DNA of 64,000 nucleotides from Emydura subglobosa (Eukaryota > Chordata > Testudines > Chelidae): the NCBI GenBank assembly GCA_007922225.1, contig ML679956.1, positions 13,117,049-13,181,048 of the forward strand, written 5' to 3'. How positions within the stretch are numbered: position 1 is the first letter of the stretch; every line of letters begins with the position of its first letter. This document shows, piece after piece, positions 1 to 10,860 of this stretch. The notes beneath the pieces were generated by a model, which was given only the letters and a program-made list of their open reading frames with translations, searched no databases and was not told where the DNA came from. The position numbers were made by a program, and so were the translations under genes.

Positions 1-3000
1 AGATGACAGTTTTGAGTGACAGATTTATAAGTAATTTGGCTGCAAAATAACATGAGTTTTCTAATGTAAGAAAATACAGTAGATACCAATATCAGGTGCT
101 GAAGCAGTTGCACAACAAATCAAATGAAAGAGAAACAAACCAATGAGCAATTCTGTCCCTCCCCCTATCCTTTCCTTCAGTGTCTTTCATGTTCTTCCCA
201 CCCTCAACGATCCTCTACTTACTACCTGTACATAATACAGGCAGCACTGTGTGTTAACTGTAGCATTGTTGTTGAATGTGCCAGTTACATACATATGTCC
301 AGTAAACACACACCTCCTGTGCTAAAGAACATACCTGACATACTCTGAAATTCTGTTGACTTCAATGGAATGGCGCATAGACTATTTCACAATTCTGTTT
401 AGTCACAATGTCATAGAGATGGGAGTGTTTCTATTATACTTTCAATACATTTATTATTAAATGCACTTTTCTATCTTTCCTTGTTATCAAGTGAGGAGTC
501 TTAAAAGGGAGAAACAATTCAATAAGTAAGCTGTCTTCACTGATTTTTTCCCAATTCATACTTCATTGCAGTTTTATCCTTTTTTAAATTAATACATGGA
601 GATTACGGCCAGATAACAAAATAAAACACAACAGCTCAAGTCCCTCTTTCTCACTGCTGGACACCTTTGGAACACCACTTCCAGCAGGGAACATGAGACA
701 CTATATTCTGTAAAATCACTGTCAAGGAGATCAGCCAGTAGATGAGTCTGAACACAGAAGAGCTGGAACCTTCCTCCACATCCAGACAACAAACTATACT
801 TCGGAGTGATGTACATGTACTATCTATTATCCCACGGGAACAGAAGTCCCAAAGTTATTCCTAAATCAGGATCTTCTGCAAGCATGGAAAAAAAAGACCC
901 CTCTTTTAGCACCTCTCAGGCATTAAAATAAATGGGTGTCAGGGAATTGTGACAGCAATTGGAAGAGGGATTTTGTATGCACTTATCACAACAGCTGGGA
1001 GGAGGATGTTTCCATGAGACATAAGTAACACCTTTTCTATTTTCTTTCCAAAAAAATTATTTGTTAGAGAAATCAATTTCAAATTTCAAACTAAAATGAG
1101 TTAAATTACTAAAATTATGTTTATGGCCAGATTAATCTATGATGATCTTGAATATTTGAAGCTGAAAGAACTTGAAAACATTCTTTAAAAATAAATGTCT
1201 CAGTATCTTTTTATACTGCCAGTGAATTATTTTGAAGTGCAGATGTTTTACCAGCTGACATCCGGAAAACCAAAGCTGTTTTAATGTGACATTAAAGAAC
1301 AAAAGCAAGTCTCCACATAAGATCATTCCATTTCAGTACACTACTTAATACATGACGTGTTCAAACTATGAAAAACATAACATGGAATCAGTATGAAAAG
1401 GCTATGGTGGTTATTTGTTCATATAAATTTAGGTATCCTAAAATCAGCAAGAATTTCCTATAAATGGATGGAGACTGAAAAGAACTGGAGGGTTTTAGTT
1501 TCTACTAAAATGCAGAATGTCCATCTCTCAGTAGGATTAATAAAACAAACACTGAAGACGTGAAGCACAAGCATATGTTATGGTAATTAATTCATAGATG
1601 TTAGGGTGGTAGTTTAATTCTTAACTGCTGACAAATACATTCATATTGAAGCAGACTCAGTAGATTCCAACTGGCATATTCTAACCAAAGGTGGCTTTAT
1701 TCATTTGTGCTTAAAGTTTCAGTGGATGACCTAGTTCTACCTGCCTACAAAATGAAAATAGAGAAAAGAAGCAACTAAAATAGAGCTGCAGTCCTGTTCT
1801 TTAAAATGGTAACTTGAGGATATGTAAGACCACTGTCAACTCCTGGTAACTGAACCCACTACAGAACTGTAAAACTAAATTGTAGAGCTTTAGATTCAAT
1901 CTTAATTTGGATTTTATTTTTTATGATTTTATTGTGGAAGACTGTCTTGACCTGAATAGGGACACACATCATATAAGCCCATGTGTTTTAATAGTGATGG
2001 CAATGTAATGTTTCAGGAGCCAGTCTGGTTGAAATGAATACAACATTTTGCCAGATATCACAGAAGATTTTTTTTAAGCGTGTTCTCCAACTTCACATGA
2101 AGATTACAGAGTAAGGAAAATTATTTATCTATAACTGGAGTACTCTAAGTATATTGCCTCTGCAAATCAATAGTGACCATTGGGACAATGTGCTCACTGT
2201 TCTGTTGATCTGAATATTTGGTGCTGCAGTCCTAGTACACCTCAGCTCATTTTTGGTATATGAAATGCCATCTAAGGACTTTGAAGTGGCAGGGAAGAAA
2301 GATGAGTGTGTGTGAGCCATGGATGTATAAGACTTCTGAGTTTTCAACTCCGAAACTTTGGGGGTTCTCCCACCGTTGGTTCTGGGTATATTTGTGCAGT
2401 GTTTTTGCTGGTTTTGTGCTTGCTTCTGTGAAAAATTATCACGTTCATGGGACAGAAAATACACAATTAAGTGAGGGTTTTGTCTATCTCACTTGGTTTT
2501 GCTTTAAATCCTACTCTTAGTCTGCCAGAAGATGAGGAATGAAATCCTGGCCCCAGTAAGTCAATGGTAAAACTCTCATTTGACTTTAACGGGCCATGAT
2601 TTCAACCCAGATCTCTAAGAAGGTCCAGAGACTAAGAGATGAGAGCCCACTACCACTATTAAAACATTCACATGAAAAAAACCAACCCTAAAATTCATCA
2701 TAATTCACATGCAACCTTTTAGTGGCTGAGGACACAGTGGTCCCAAACTCCTATTTTTATGGAGAATTACCCTTTGAAATACATTTTACATGTTCACAAC
2801 TATAAAGATTAAGATGGAGATTCCCATGTTCATAAGTAAAGCAAAGAAATCAAAAAAAGGGTTATTTTAATTCAGTGTAGACAGACAACTAAGTGCATAT
2901 TGCTTATTGTTATCAGCTACTGCAGAAACTTCAAAGAACCTTTAGCTATTTATTTATGATATTTGCTATTCCTTACCCTGGAAGTCTGCTTTCTGTAACT

Positions 3001-4170
3001 GGATCATTCACCTAAACATCCTCAAAGTCAAATATTTTTTGAATCTATGGAGGTCCACCCAAGTCTTCCCCCACACAGCTACTCCTCTTTCCACTAGGTT
3101 ATGGATTTCCCCCATGATCTATTTTTCTTTGTAGTGAGTAGCCATGCAGCCATGCTCCTCCACCTGAGAGATCTCTTCCCACCACCTGAAGTTACCCCAT
3201 ACTAATTACTTTCACTATTGTCTCCTTGTGAGCATTTGCCTTTATAGATTCCGCAATACAAAAATCTAGCTTATTGTTTTCCTAAGGGATACCTGTTACT
3301 TACAGCTGAAATCTTTATTACACCTAAAATAAAATGCTGAAATTGTAATAATAAAATTTAATCTGCTTTATCTTTTTCATATAATGTTCACATAATTCTT
3401 TGGTAACCTTCCCCCAAAACAAATATTGAAATGATTATCTAAAAAAAATCCATGCCAAGAGTGCTTACAGTAACAATATTTATCCATACAGTGGCCAACC
3501 ATTATTTACATATGATTTTAGTATTCACTGACTAACAACAATGAACACCATCTCTTATAGAGAGCTGTTCAACCATAGATTTGAAAACTTTTCATGAAGG
3601 AAAATAAGTATCATTATAAACAAGAGTGGGATTTTTTTAAAATGAAAGATACCTGATCTAAACTGGCAAATTCAAGGCAAATTAATGGACATTGTCAGGT
3701 TAACAAATTATGATCCCCATGTTACTAATAGTAATGGAAATTATTAGAATTTAAAGTACTTTTTAAAATTTAATTTACTTTTCAGCATTAATGCTGTTTC
3801 CTTTTTGCTTTTCACTCAATGTGAACAATTAAAATATACTAGTCAATTTCACATTAATTGATAGGCATTTTCTTTTCTTCCTGATAAATATTGCTGTGTT
3901 TTGGTTGCAAATACAGGATAGTTAAATTCCAAGCAAAAATTGTTTTAACTGAAATGATCAATGACAAAATCACTGAAAGCTTTTGCAACAATAATGGGTT
4001 TTTTTAAAACAACTTTTACATCATTTTACATTTTAGATTAATACTGTGTATTATCCCCTTAAGATACTAATATCTAATAGCATGCAACTGAAACAGAAGA
4101 ATAGTACTGACAATTTCCATAATTTACCTTTCTTTTAGTACATTTGTTTCCCTAAGTGAGTTGCCCATAC
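1..4170 (-). other. ANO10: ANO10 intron downstream of the exon (partial)
   Basis: AT-rich non-coding sequence following the splice donor of the ANO10 exon in gene direction. I looked for the last coding exon of ANO10 on the minus strand and did not see it, so it probably lies beyond position 1. Short reading frames here (for example 2129-2464 minus and 2260-2520 plus) overlap each other, lack recognisable domains and are not supported as genes. Apart from one small palindromic repeat I recognise nothing in this stretch. Confidence 0.6.
2541..2603. repeat. Short palindromic repeat (fold-back)
   Basis: The arms at 2541-2553 and 2591-2603 are inverted copies matching at 12 of 13 positions. The inner part is also roughly palindromic (AAGTCAA against TTGACTT). 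The layout resembles the palindromic fragments at 27003-27058 and 5247-5392, so it is probably an old fold-back or MITE-derived repeat. Confidence 0.5.
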
Positions 4171-4287
4171 CTGCTGTTTGAGAGCTTCTAGAGATTCAAA
4201 TTCCAACCTGGCCAGTTTTATCTGGATATCCCGTGGTTTATCAGGAATCACAAACGCCATGACAAACTTCAGTGCTAGTAGAATATG
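4171..4287 (-). CDS. ANO10: Anoctamin-10 (TMEM16K), penultimate coding exon
   Basis: ANO10 is an endoplasmic-reticulum member of the TMEM16 family (lipid scramblase/ion channel). On the minus strand this exon has 39 codons, phase 0 at both ends, an acceptor (ttttttccag, AG at 4288-4289) and a donor GTATGG (GT at 4169-4170). The translation contains [18 protein letters not shown] and [16 protein letters not shown]. From memory this is nearly identical to the segment just before the C-terminus of vertebrate ANO10 and differs from other anoctamins. It covers the end of the last membrane helix and the start of the cytosolic tail. Neighbouring exons are outside the window or unrecognised. There is no stop or frameshift, so it looks functional. 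'Penultimate' is inferred from the expected short remaining C-terminal tail. Confidence 0.92.
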
Positions 4288-4606
4288 CTGGAAAAAACCA
4301 CAAATTAAATACTGTATTATATAGTAAAGAAGATGAATACAAAAGCATTCTGCAAATTTTAATTCTGGGGTGTCTAAATATTATTTATTGTTAATGACAT
4401 GTGAAATAGTGATGGCATACTATATCACGATACTCCTGACTTTTCCAGCTCAACAATTATTTATACTTTGCAAATAAACACATATTTCCATTAGGTTTGT
4501 TTTTATTATAATCATATATTTTCACTATATACTGTATAATTCTTATCTATTTATACATTTGTGAATCCTGATAAAATGATAAACTATTCAGGATTTATAC
4601 TGACCT

Positions 4607-4623
4607 GGTTGGAATTTGAATCT
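4607..4623. repeat. 17-bp perfect inverse complement of ANO10 exon sequence
   Basis: These 17 bases (GGTTGGAATTTGAATCT) are the exact reverse complement of 4192-4208 inside the ANO10 exon, with partial matching continuing on both sides. In the primary transcript this segment lies about 320 nt upstream of the exon and could pair with it. Confidence 0.7.
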
Positions 4624-4777
4624 AGCATAAGAATTGTAGTACATAGTGAAAGCATAAGATGTATATGTCACAATTGACTTACATGGCTTAACACAATGGT
4701 AAAATGTGCCAATCAAAAATAAACAATGAAGTTCCTGCCGCAGTAAGAGTCAGCTATAAACTCTAGCAGGTGGACTA

Positions 4778-4819
4778 CAAAACAAAACAAAACAAAACAA
4801 AACAACAAAACACAACAGG
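4778..4819. repeat. (AAAAC)n simple repeat
   Basis: About eight AAAAC-type units on the plus strand, with the last units degenerate. Confidence 0.9.
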
Positions 4820-5246
4820 AGTCTGTTTTTTACAGCTGTAATGACACACAGAAGCGGTGAATTGGCCAATGTTAATTGGGAAGTTGTTCTAAATATAAGG
4901 AGTGGAAGGAACTGGCTAAATTAGTCATAACTGTATAGCAAAGCATTATAGCAACATTTAATATAAAATAATAGGTTACATATCATTAAATATAAAGCTT
5001 AACCCAACAAAGATCAGAAAATTCAAAGTTAAACTTATTCTTTGCTTATCATTCTTCGGATTTGACATAAAGATGTAGCACACCCATTAGTGCTTATTCA
5101 AAACAAGCCCCAAGCTATCAAGACTGGTGTTTGTTTTTGGCGGAATACAGATGTTTACTTGAACATCTAAGCCAGAGCCCCTCAAGATTTACCCTACTGA
5201 GTACTGTACTGGCAACTCTCCATGAGTCTGATAGCAGAAACTTGGC

Positions 5247-5392
5247 ACTGATTCAGAAAAGCATCTCTATAAAGGAAAACTTAACTTTAAGAACATGCTT
5301 AAGTCCCACTGACATCAATGGTACTTATATACATGCTTTAAATGGTATTTATATATATATATGCATGCCCTAGTTCTTTCCTGAATCAGGGC
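5247..5392. repeat. Palindromic interspersed repeat
   Basis: Outer arms CTGATTCAG and CTGAATCAG flank inner segments containing 'ACATGCTTAAGTCC' and 'ACATGCTTTAAATGG'. Related pieces occur at 51398-51515 and 62797-62850 in this window, so this is a dispersed fold-back repeat. It contains no coding capacity. Confidence 0.55.
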
Positions 5393-6877
5393 TCTAATTT
5401 TCATCAAATGGAAAAGAGCACTGATTCTCATCTTTCTGAGAATACAAGTCAAAGAATTAAATTTTCCATCTTTATACAGTTGGCTGCACAACACAAAAAA
5501 ACATAATATGCTAAACATCAAGAGTACATTTTGCAAAGATGAGGGATATGACAAGCTGGAAATAAATCACATGGGATAATGCAATGGAGGTAAAGCACAG
5601 TGGAGAAATGGAAAGAAATACAAATCCATGCAGCAATAAACAACTATACTGTAACTATAAATAAGCCAATACTGATAGAAAAAGGAAGAGGTAGTGATAA
5701 TGATTAAGAGAATAACCAAAAGTTAAAAATGAGCCACATACAAATTATACAAAATCAAATACAGACAAAGAGTGAGTACATTTAGGGAATGAAGCTGATG
5801 ATAGTCTAAGAAATATTAATTAATTAAAAAAGGATAAAGAAAGGCTGAAATAGAATTTAATGTAAATACAACATTTATTAAGAACTGTAAATACAAAGTA
5901 AGAGATTAATGAAGGAGTCAGCACATCTGACAAGAGGTGACAAAGAAAATATGTATTTATTTAAATTTGTGGAATCCTACTTCCCTTGACGGTAAACACA
6001 AGCAATTCAATCCTTAATATCCCATTACAAAAAATTCCACTTTGACATCATGTCAACACTGAAACACTCCCTAAATGCACAAAAATTTCCCCATTTCCCT
6101 CTCAAAATCACAGAATCCATTCTTGAGGAAAGCCTAGCTAAACATATAGGTCTGCTGACAGAGGAGATAAATATTACTAAAAAATATAAAAAAAAATTTC
6201 TAATGAGGTTACCAAGAAGAATGAGGGACAATCCCAGATGAATTCCTTTTGGGGAAAAAGATGAAATATTGAAGGAGGACAGGATCAGGCTAGAACAAGA
6301 ATTGACACACACAATACTCCAGGGCACAATAAAATCCCTCTCAATACTCCGAAGTGATGAGAGATACATGGGGAACATTCAGCTTACAGTTTAAACCTAA
6401 ACTCCTTTTTGGATACAGGAAAGTTACCAGGGAAGATGCAGAGAAATTACAGACCTACAATCTTAATAGCAGCAATAGGAAACACATCTGAAAAAACCAG
6501 GGATCAAACATAATATGTAATAATTTAGCTAACAGCACTGGGCTAAATTCTGCTCTCAGTTATACTGGCATAATCTGGAGGAGTTGAGTGCAGAGTTACA
6601 AAGATCATACCTAAATTTGATCACCATGTTTTTTAAATACAAAAATATGTATCAGCAGATGAATCCTATAATATATGTTTATAGTCTAAAATTTCACAAA
6701 TGCATTTTTACAAGAACCTTTATAACTCATGCCTATGGCAAAAAGTTATTCCTCGAAACTGGAAGACTACTAATAATTGATGTATTATATATTTTATAGG
6801 ATATACTATGAAACATATGAGCTTGATAGCACAGAATGCATAGCAGTTTGTGTTTAAGTATTATATGTCTTTTTTCA

Positions 6878-6945
6878 TTTAAAGAATCATGGATGATCAT
6901 TGAGATCATCTGGTCTGATCTCCTGTATAACACAAGTCACAGAAT
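6878..6945 (-). mobile_element. CR1 LINE 3'-end fragment
   Basis: The plus strand reads AGAATCATGG followed by GATCATCTGGTCTGATCTCC and TGTATAACACA. This is the reverse complement of the usual tail of reptilian CR1 elements. Only the extreme 3' end is present. Confidence 0.65.
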
Positions 6946-6999
6946 TTAGTTACATTTTCCCCCCTCTAAAAACAAAAACAAATTAGTGGGAGTCTAGAG

Positions 7000-7412
7000 C
7001 AGTAGCTCTCAATGTTTCCAGACTACTGTACCCCTTTCAGGAGTCTGATTTGTCTTGCATACCTCCAAGGTTCACCTCACAGAAATACAATTTGCTTACA
7101 AAACCAGAAAGAAAAATACAAAAGTGTCACAGCACACTACTACTGAAAAACTGGTTTCTTTCTCATTATTACCATATAATAATAAAATAAATCAATTGGA
7201 ACATAAATATTGTACTTACATTTCAGTGTATAATATATAGAACAGTATAAACAAGTCATTGTCTGTGTGATATGTTAATTTGTACTGGCTTCACTAGTGC
7301 TTTTTATGTAGCCTGTTGTAAAACTAGGCAAATATCTAGATTAGTTGATGTACCCCATGGAAGACCTCTGCATATCCTCAGCGGTATACGTACCCGTAGC
7401 TGAGAACCACTG
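7000..7412. mobile_element. hAT-type non-autonomous DNA transposon (Charlie-like)
   Basis: The terminal inverted repeats are CAGTAGCTCTCAATG at the left and the complement of GCTGAGAACCACTG at the right. The element is flanked by 8-bp direct repeats gtctagag (6992-6999) and gtttaaag (7413-7420), which differ at two positions, as expected for an old hAT target duplication. The interior has no transposase. Terminal motifs of the CAGTGGTTCTCAA type are typical of the hAT-Charlie group. Confidence 0.8.
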
Positions 7413-7724
7413 GTTTAAAGGATAAGATTATTACATCAGTTTCCCAACCTAAGGATATGAGCTACCCTGGAAGGCTACCAAGCTATTCTATTGAGAGAAT
7501 GGGGGTAGAAGAAATTAGTGAAGTGGGAAAGGTACACAGCCATGGATTTGCTGCCACCACCACTCCACACATAGTCTACTAACCTGCTTCTATACCTACA
7601 GATCAAGCAGCAGGTGGCTCCTTCACCTTACATGTATATAATTGCAGGTTCATGGCACTTACACAGCCAGGCCTAAACTATCAGAGGATGTTTCACACCA
7701 TGAGCAGCAAGTAGTCATAGGGCT

Positions 7725-8365
7725 GGTCTACACTACACAGTTAGGTTAACTCGACATAAGAGAGCTTATATTGATTTCATTATGTCAGTGTCCCACCGAT
7801 GTAAGTGCCCTACTACATTAACATAACTCCACCACCAGGCTTATGTCAGTGTAGTTAGGGCAATGCAGTGTCTCTGTAGACACTGTGTCCTTTAAATGTG
7901 CTGTAATGAGAGCTGGGAGAAGCTGGGCGACTTCAGACTCCCACCCCCGCTAGCAGCTGGGCGCCTAGGCAGTTTCTGTCCACTGCTCCCAGTTGGGAGC
8001 TAGGGTGAGAAGCCTGGGCAGCTTCAGACCCCTCCACTGTCCCTTCTCCCAGCTGGGTTCCAGGGCAAGAAGCCAGGGTGGCTTCAGACCCTGCTGGGAG
8101 TGGGGCAGCCTTGTCAATTTCTCAGCTCATTGAGCCATGAAATTGACAAGGCTGCCTGGCTACTGGCAGGGAACAGGCGGGGGGAGCAAGAATCCTGAGC
8201 AGCTGGGACTCTGCTCCAGACCAGGAGCCCGGGGAGGTGACAGCTGGGCTCTTGACTGGGAACTGTGCCGAGCTGAAAAGAGTCCTGGCTCTCAGCTCCC
8301 CACACTACCTATTTTCAGTCAGTGGAAGCACTCCTGATTAGGATGCATACCACTGACAGAAGAGA
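7725..8365. mobile_element. MITE-like unit, left part, with GC-rich repeated interior
   Basis: Starts with GGGCTGGTCTACACTAC, resembling the GTCTACAC-type ends of the Harbinger MITEs in this window. The interior (about 7910-8100) is much more GC-rich than its surroundings. It holds degenerate units of the type GCTGGG...AGAAGCC.GGG..GCTTCAGACC. A perfect hairpin follows at 8104-8156. The right terminal repeat is not found before DIRS-1 begins, but GTGTAGACATGCCC lies just beyond the far end of DIRS-1 (18462 on). The simplest reading is that DIRS-1 inserted into this element. Confidence 0.55.
8104..8156. repeat. Perfect 18-bp hairpin
   Basis: Left arm GGCAGCCTTGTCAATTTC (8104-8121) is matched exactly by its reverse complement at 8139-8156. 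The 17-base loop contains the palindrome CTCATTGAG. The motif GAAATTGACAAG also appears inside the hAT element at 8740-8989. Confidence 0.9.
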
Positions 8366-8560
8366 GGGTTACTCACCTTGTGCTGTAACTGAGGTTCTTC
8401 GAGATGCATGTCCCTGGGGATGCGCCTCTTTAGGTGTTGGCACATCCTCATGACCCTTGATCGGACATTTTACAGCAGTTCTCATCTGGGTTGCACATGC
8501 GCAGCTCCCATATTGCGGTGCCATTGGAGTCTCTTTTGGTGCAAGCACAATCTGAACCCC
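8366..8560. repeat. DIRS-1 left (3') inverted terminal repeat
   Basis: Reads GGTTACTCACCTTGTGCTG, then a segment (TTTAGGTGTTGGCAC and onward) that is the inverse of the right terminus around 18300-18390. The inverted relation to the right end defines it as the DIRS terminal repeat. Confidence 0.75.
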
Positions 8561-8621
8561 TCTGTTCCCTCTCCACCATAGACTCCAGTGTATGAACTCT
8601 GAAGTTGAGGGGGGGGGGGTA

Positions 8622-8731
8622 GTGGAGCACCCCTAGGGACACACATCTCGAAGAACCTCAGTTACTGCACAAGGTGAGTAACCATCTCTTCTTCTTCAAG
8701 TGGTGTCCCTGTGGGTGCTCCACTTAGGTGA
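8622..8731. repeat. DIRS-1 internal complementary region
   Basis: The left half (to GCACAAGGTGAGTAACC) is the reverse complement of the element's own left outer end at 8366-8429. The right half (TTCTTCTTCAAGTGG, then GGGTGCTCCACTTAGGTG) is the reverse complement of the right outer end near 18365-18405. The two outer termini are thus joined head to head inside the element. This matches the region proposed to template the circular junction in DIRS replication. Confidence 0.8.
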
Positions 8732-8739
8732 CTTTAGAG

Positions 8740-8989
8740 CAGGGGTGGCCAACCTGAGGCTCGTGAGCCGCATGTGGCTCTTTGCTCCTCTGAATGTGGC
8801 TCCTTGCATGCTGCTCTTTGATATTTGCAGCTCTTTGCTCTGAAATTGACAAGCAGCAGGGGAGGGGAAAGTGAAATCGACAAGCTGCCTCCGAAATGAA
8901 TTGTTGGCTGAGGGTAAGGAAAATGTGGCTCTTAGAATTATCAATAGCTATTTTTTGGCTCTTCATCTCTGACTGGTTGGCCACCCCTG
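8740..8989. mobile_element. hAT-type MITE inside DIRS-1
   Basis: Terminal inverted repeats are CAGGGGTGGCCAACCTG and the complement of CTGGTTGGCCACCCCTG. The 8-bp flanking repeats ctttagag (8732-8739) and ctctagag (8990-8997) differ at one position. The 250-bp interior has no coding capacity. It interrupts DIRS-1 just after the internal complementary region, so it is younger than DIRS-1. Confidence 0.88.
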
Positions 8990-8997
8990 CTCTAGAG

Positions 8998-9960
8998 CAA
9001 TGCCCTTCATTTGGTGGAAAGGACTGCAGAGTCTTGGTTGGACAGTTGAAAGAACTGACAGTCCTATGGCGGCATCTCCTCTGGATGCACGATTGATGAC
9101 AAAGTTTTGTGAACATATGTGCACAGGCCCATGTAGCGGCCTTACATATATCCATAACAGGGATTTTGTTGAGGAATGCTATAGAAGTGGATATTGATCT
9201 CGTTTAATGTGTTTTGGTCCCCGAGGGAACTTTTAAGTTTTTTAGTTCATAGCATGAATGGATGCACTCTGCTATCCACTTTGATAATCTCTGAATAGAT
9301 ACTGGTTTGCCTTTTGTGTGTTCCACCAGTGATACAAAGAGCTTCTCTGACTTTCTAAAGGGTTTTTTTCCATTTAGGTAGAAGGCTTTTTCCTGTCTTA
9401 CGTCTAGAGTGTGCAGTATGGCTTCCTGCGCATTGTGATGAGGTTTAGGATAGAAGGTAGATAAGTGAATTGGCTGGTTTATATGGAAGTCCGATACCAT
9501 TTTTGGGAGGAACCTTGGATGAGGTCTGAGCGCAATCTTGTCCTTGTGGAAAATCACGTGCTCCAATCTCTCCTACACGGCGAGCCGATGTAATGGCTAC
9601 TATAAAGGACACTTTCATTGACATATGTAGAAGTGAACATGTTGCTAAAGGTTCGAGTGGGATTTTGGTGGTGGTCCTTAGTACTAGGTTTAAGTCCCAT
9701 GATGTTGTGGGGGTATATATACTGGGGTATACCTTTTGTATCCCTGACATAAATTGTTTTATTGTTGGGTGAGGGAACACTGTTTTATCATTGATTTTGT
9801 CGTGAAAGACCATAATGGCTGCGAGATGGACTTTTAGCGAGCTAATCATTAGTCCCGATTTTTTAAATTCTAGGACATGTTCCTAGGCCATGAATCTACG
9901 TCATTTTTGAAGGCAAGATTTTGAAGGCAAAGGTTTTCCTTTTCATCGGTTTTTGGTATT
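8998..9960 (-). pseudogene. DIRS-1 tyrosine recombinase, decayed
   Basis: Fragments in several frames are similar to the tyrosine recombinases of DIRS-2, -3 and -5. They include ATCSLLHMSMKVSFIVAITS before RRVGEIGA (first catalytic Arg), FHKDKIALRPHPRFLP (Lys region), SIQRLSKWI, and a C-terminal block DICKAATWACAHMFTKLC. The H-x-x-R block has an in-frame TAA one codon after the His. The expected catalytic Tyr in the final block (HY in sibling copies) is read as Cys. The enzyme would integrate the circular DNA copy without a target duplication. This copy cannot be functional. Confidence 0.8.
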
Positions 9961-9969
9961 TAATAAGAT

Positions 9970-10860
9970 GTGTTTAACCTGCTCTGGGCATTCCAATTCT
10001 TCTATGCTGAACCATTTAGGAACCTGCTGTTAGGTCGATTGTTGGGTGACCCCATTGTCGGAAAATGCTTTACAGAACCATATTGTTCAATTCCCACTCA
10101 TGGTTTTGGCCAAATTATCTGTCTGCAGTGGCATTCTGGCATCCTGGTAAGTATACCGCTGATATGTTGATGTTGTGTTGGATGCACCAATTCCAGAGTT
10201 TTATCATTTCACTGCATAGGGAGTGGGATCTTGCTCCTCCCTGTCAGTTTATATAAAACATGCAGGTGATGTTGTCCATCATTATCTTTATCGTTTTGTT
10301 CTTTATGAGTGGAAGAAAGTGGTGGCATCTGTTCCATACTGCACGAAGCTGTAAGAGGTTTATATTTAAAGCCTTTTTGGTTTTGGACCATCAACCTTGT
10401 ATGGTACAGTTCTGTAAAAGTGCTCCCCAATTTATTAGGGATGCATCCGTTGTAATCATAACTGTGGGTGGTTGTTGTGCAAATGGGATTCTTGTCATCA
10501 TGTTGATGGGTCCAACACAGTAGTGATTCTTTGAGTTTGTTTGGCATCATTAGTGTTTGGTTCAAACAGTGTCTGTGTGGTTTGTAGGCAGTTGATAGCC
10601 ACCCCGTAGACATTGCATGTGAAGCCGTGTGTGTTTGATCACAAAGGTAGTGGCTACCACACATCCTAGTAGTTAAAGGGCTGTGGGAGCAGTTAGTGTT
10701 GAGCTGTTTCTTATTGAGAGTGTTAGGTCTACTATAGCCTGGAACCTGGTTGATGGTAATGATGCCCTTCTGTTATTGAGTTCAGGTCTGCTCCTATGAA
10801 TTCCAATTGTTGTGTTGGATTTAAAATGGACTTTTTGACGTTAATCATGAAACCTAGGCT
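9970..10860 (-). pseudogene. DIRS-1 RNase H region, decayed
   Basis: Lies between RT and recombinase, as in other DIRS. Nucleotide blocks match the corresponding parts of DIRS-2 (near 14990-15060) and DIRS-5 (near 55330-55400), for example GGGATCTTGCTCCTCC and the following segment. Reading frames are broken. Its role in an intact element is removal of RNA from RNA/DNA hybrids. Confidence 0.65.

Noticed and set aside
2129..2520. Two overlapping reading frames (111 and 86 codons) on opposite strands as a host gene
   Set aside because: No domain, no splice context and overlap of frames on both strands; consistent with chance.
8366..8731. Inverted repeats at 8374-8429 and 8622-8679 as a stand-alone MITE
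   Set aside because: They are the DIRS terminal repeat and internal complementary region; the same arrangement recurs in DIRS-2, -3 and -5.
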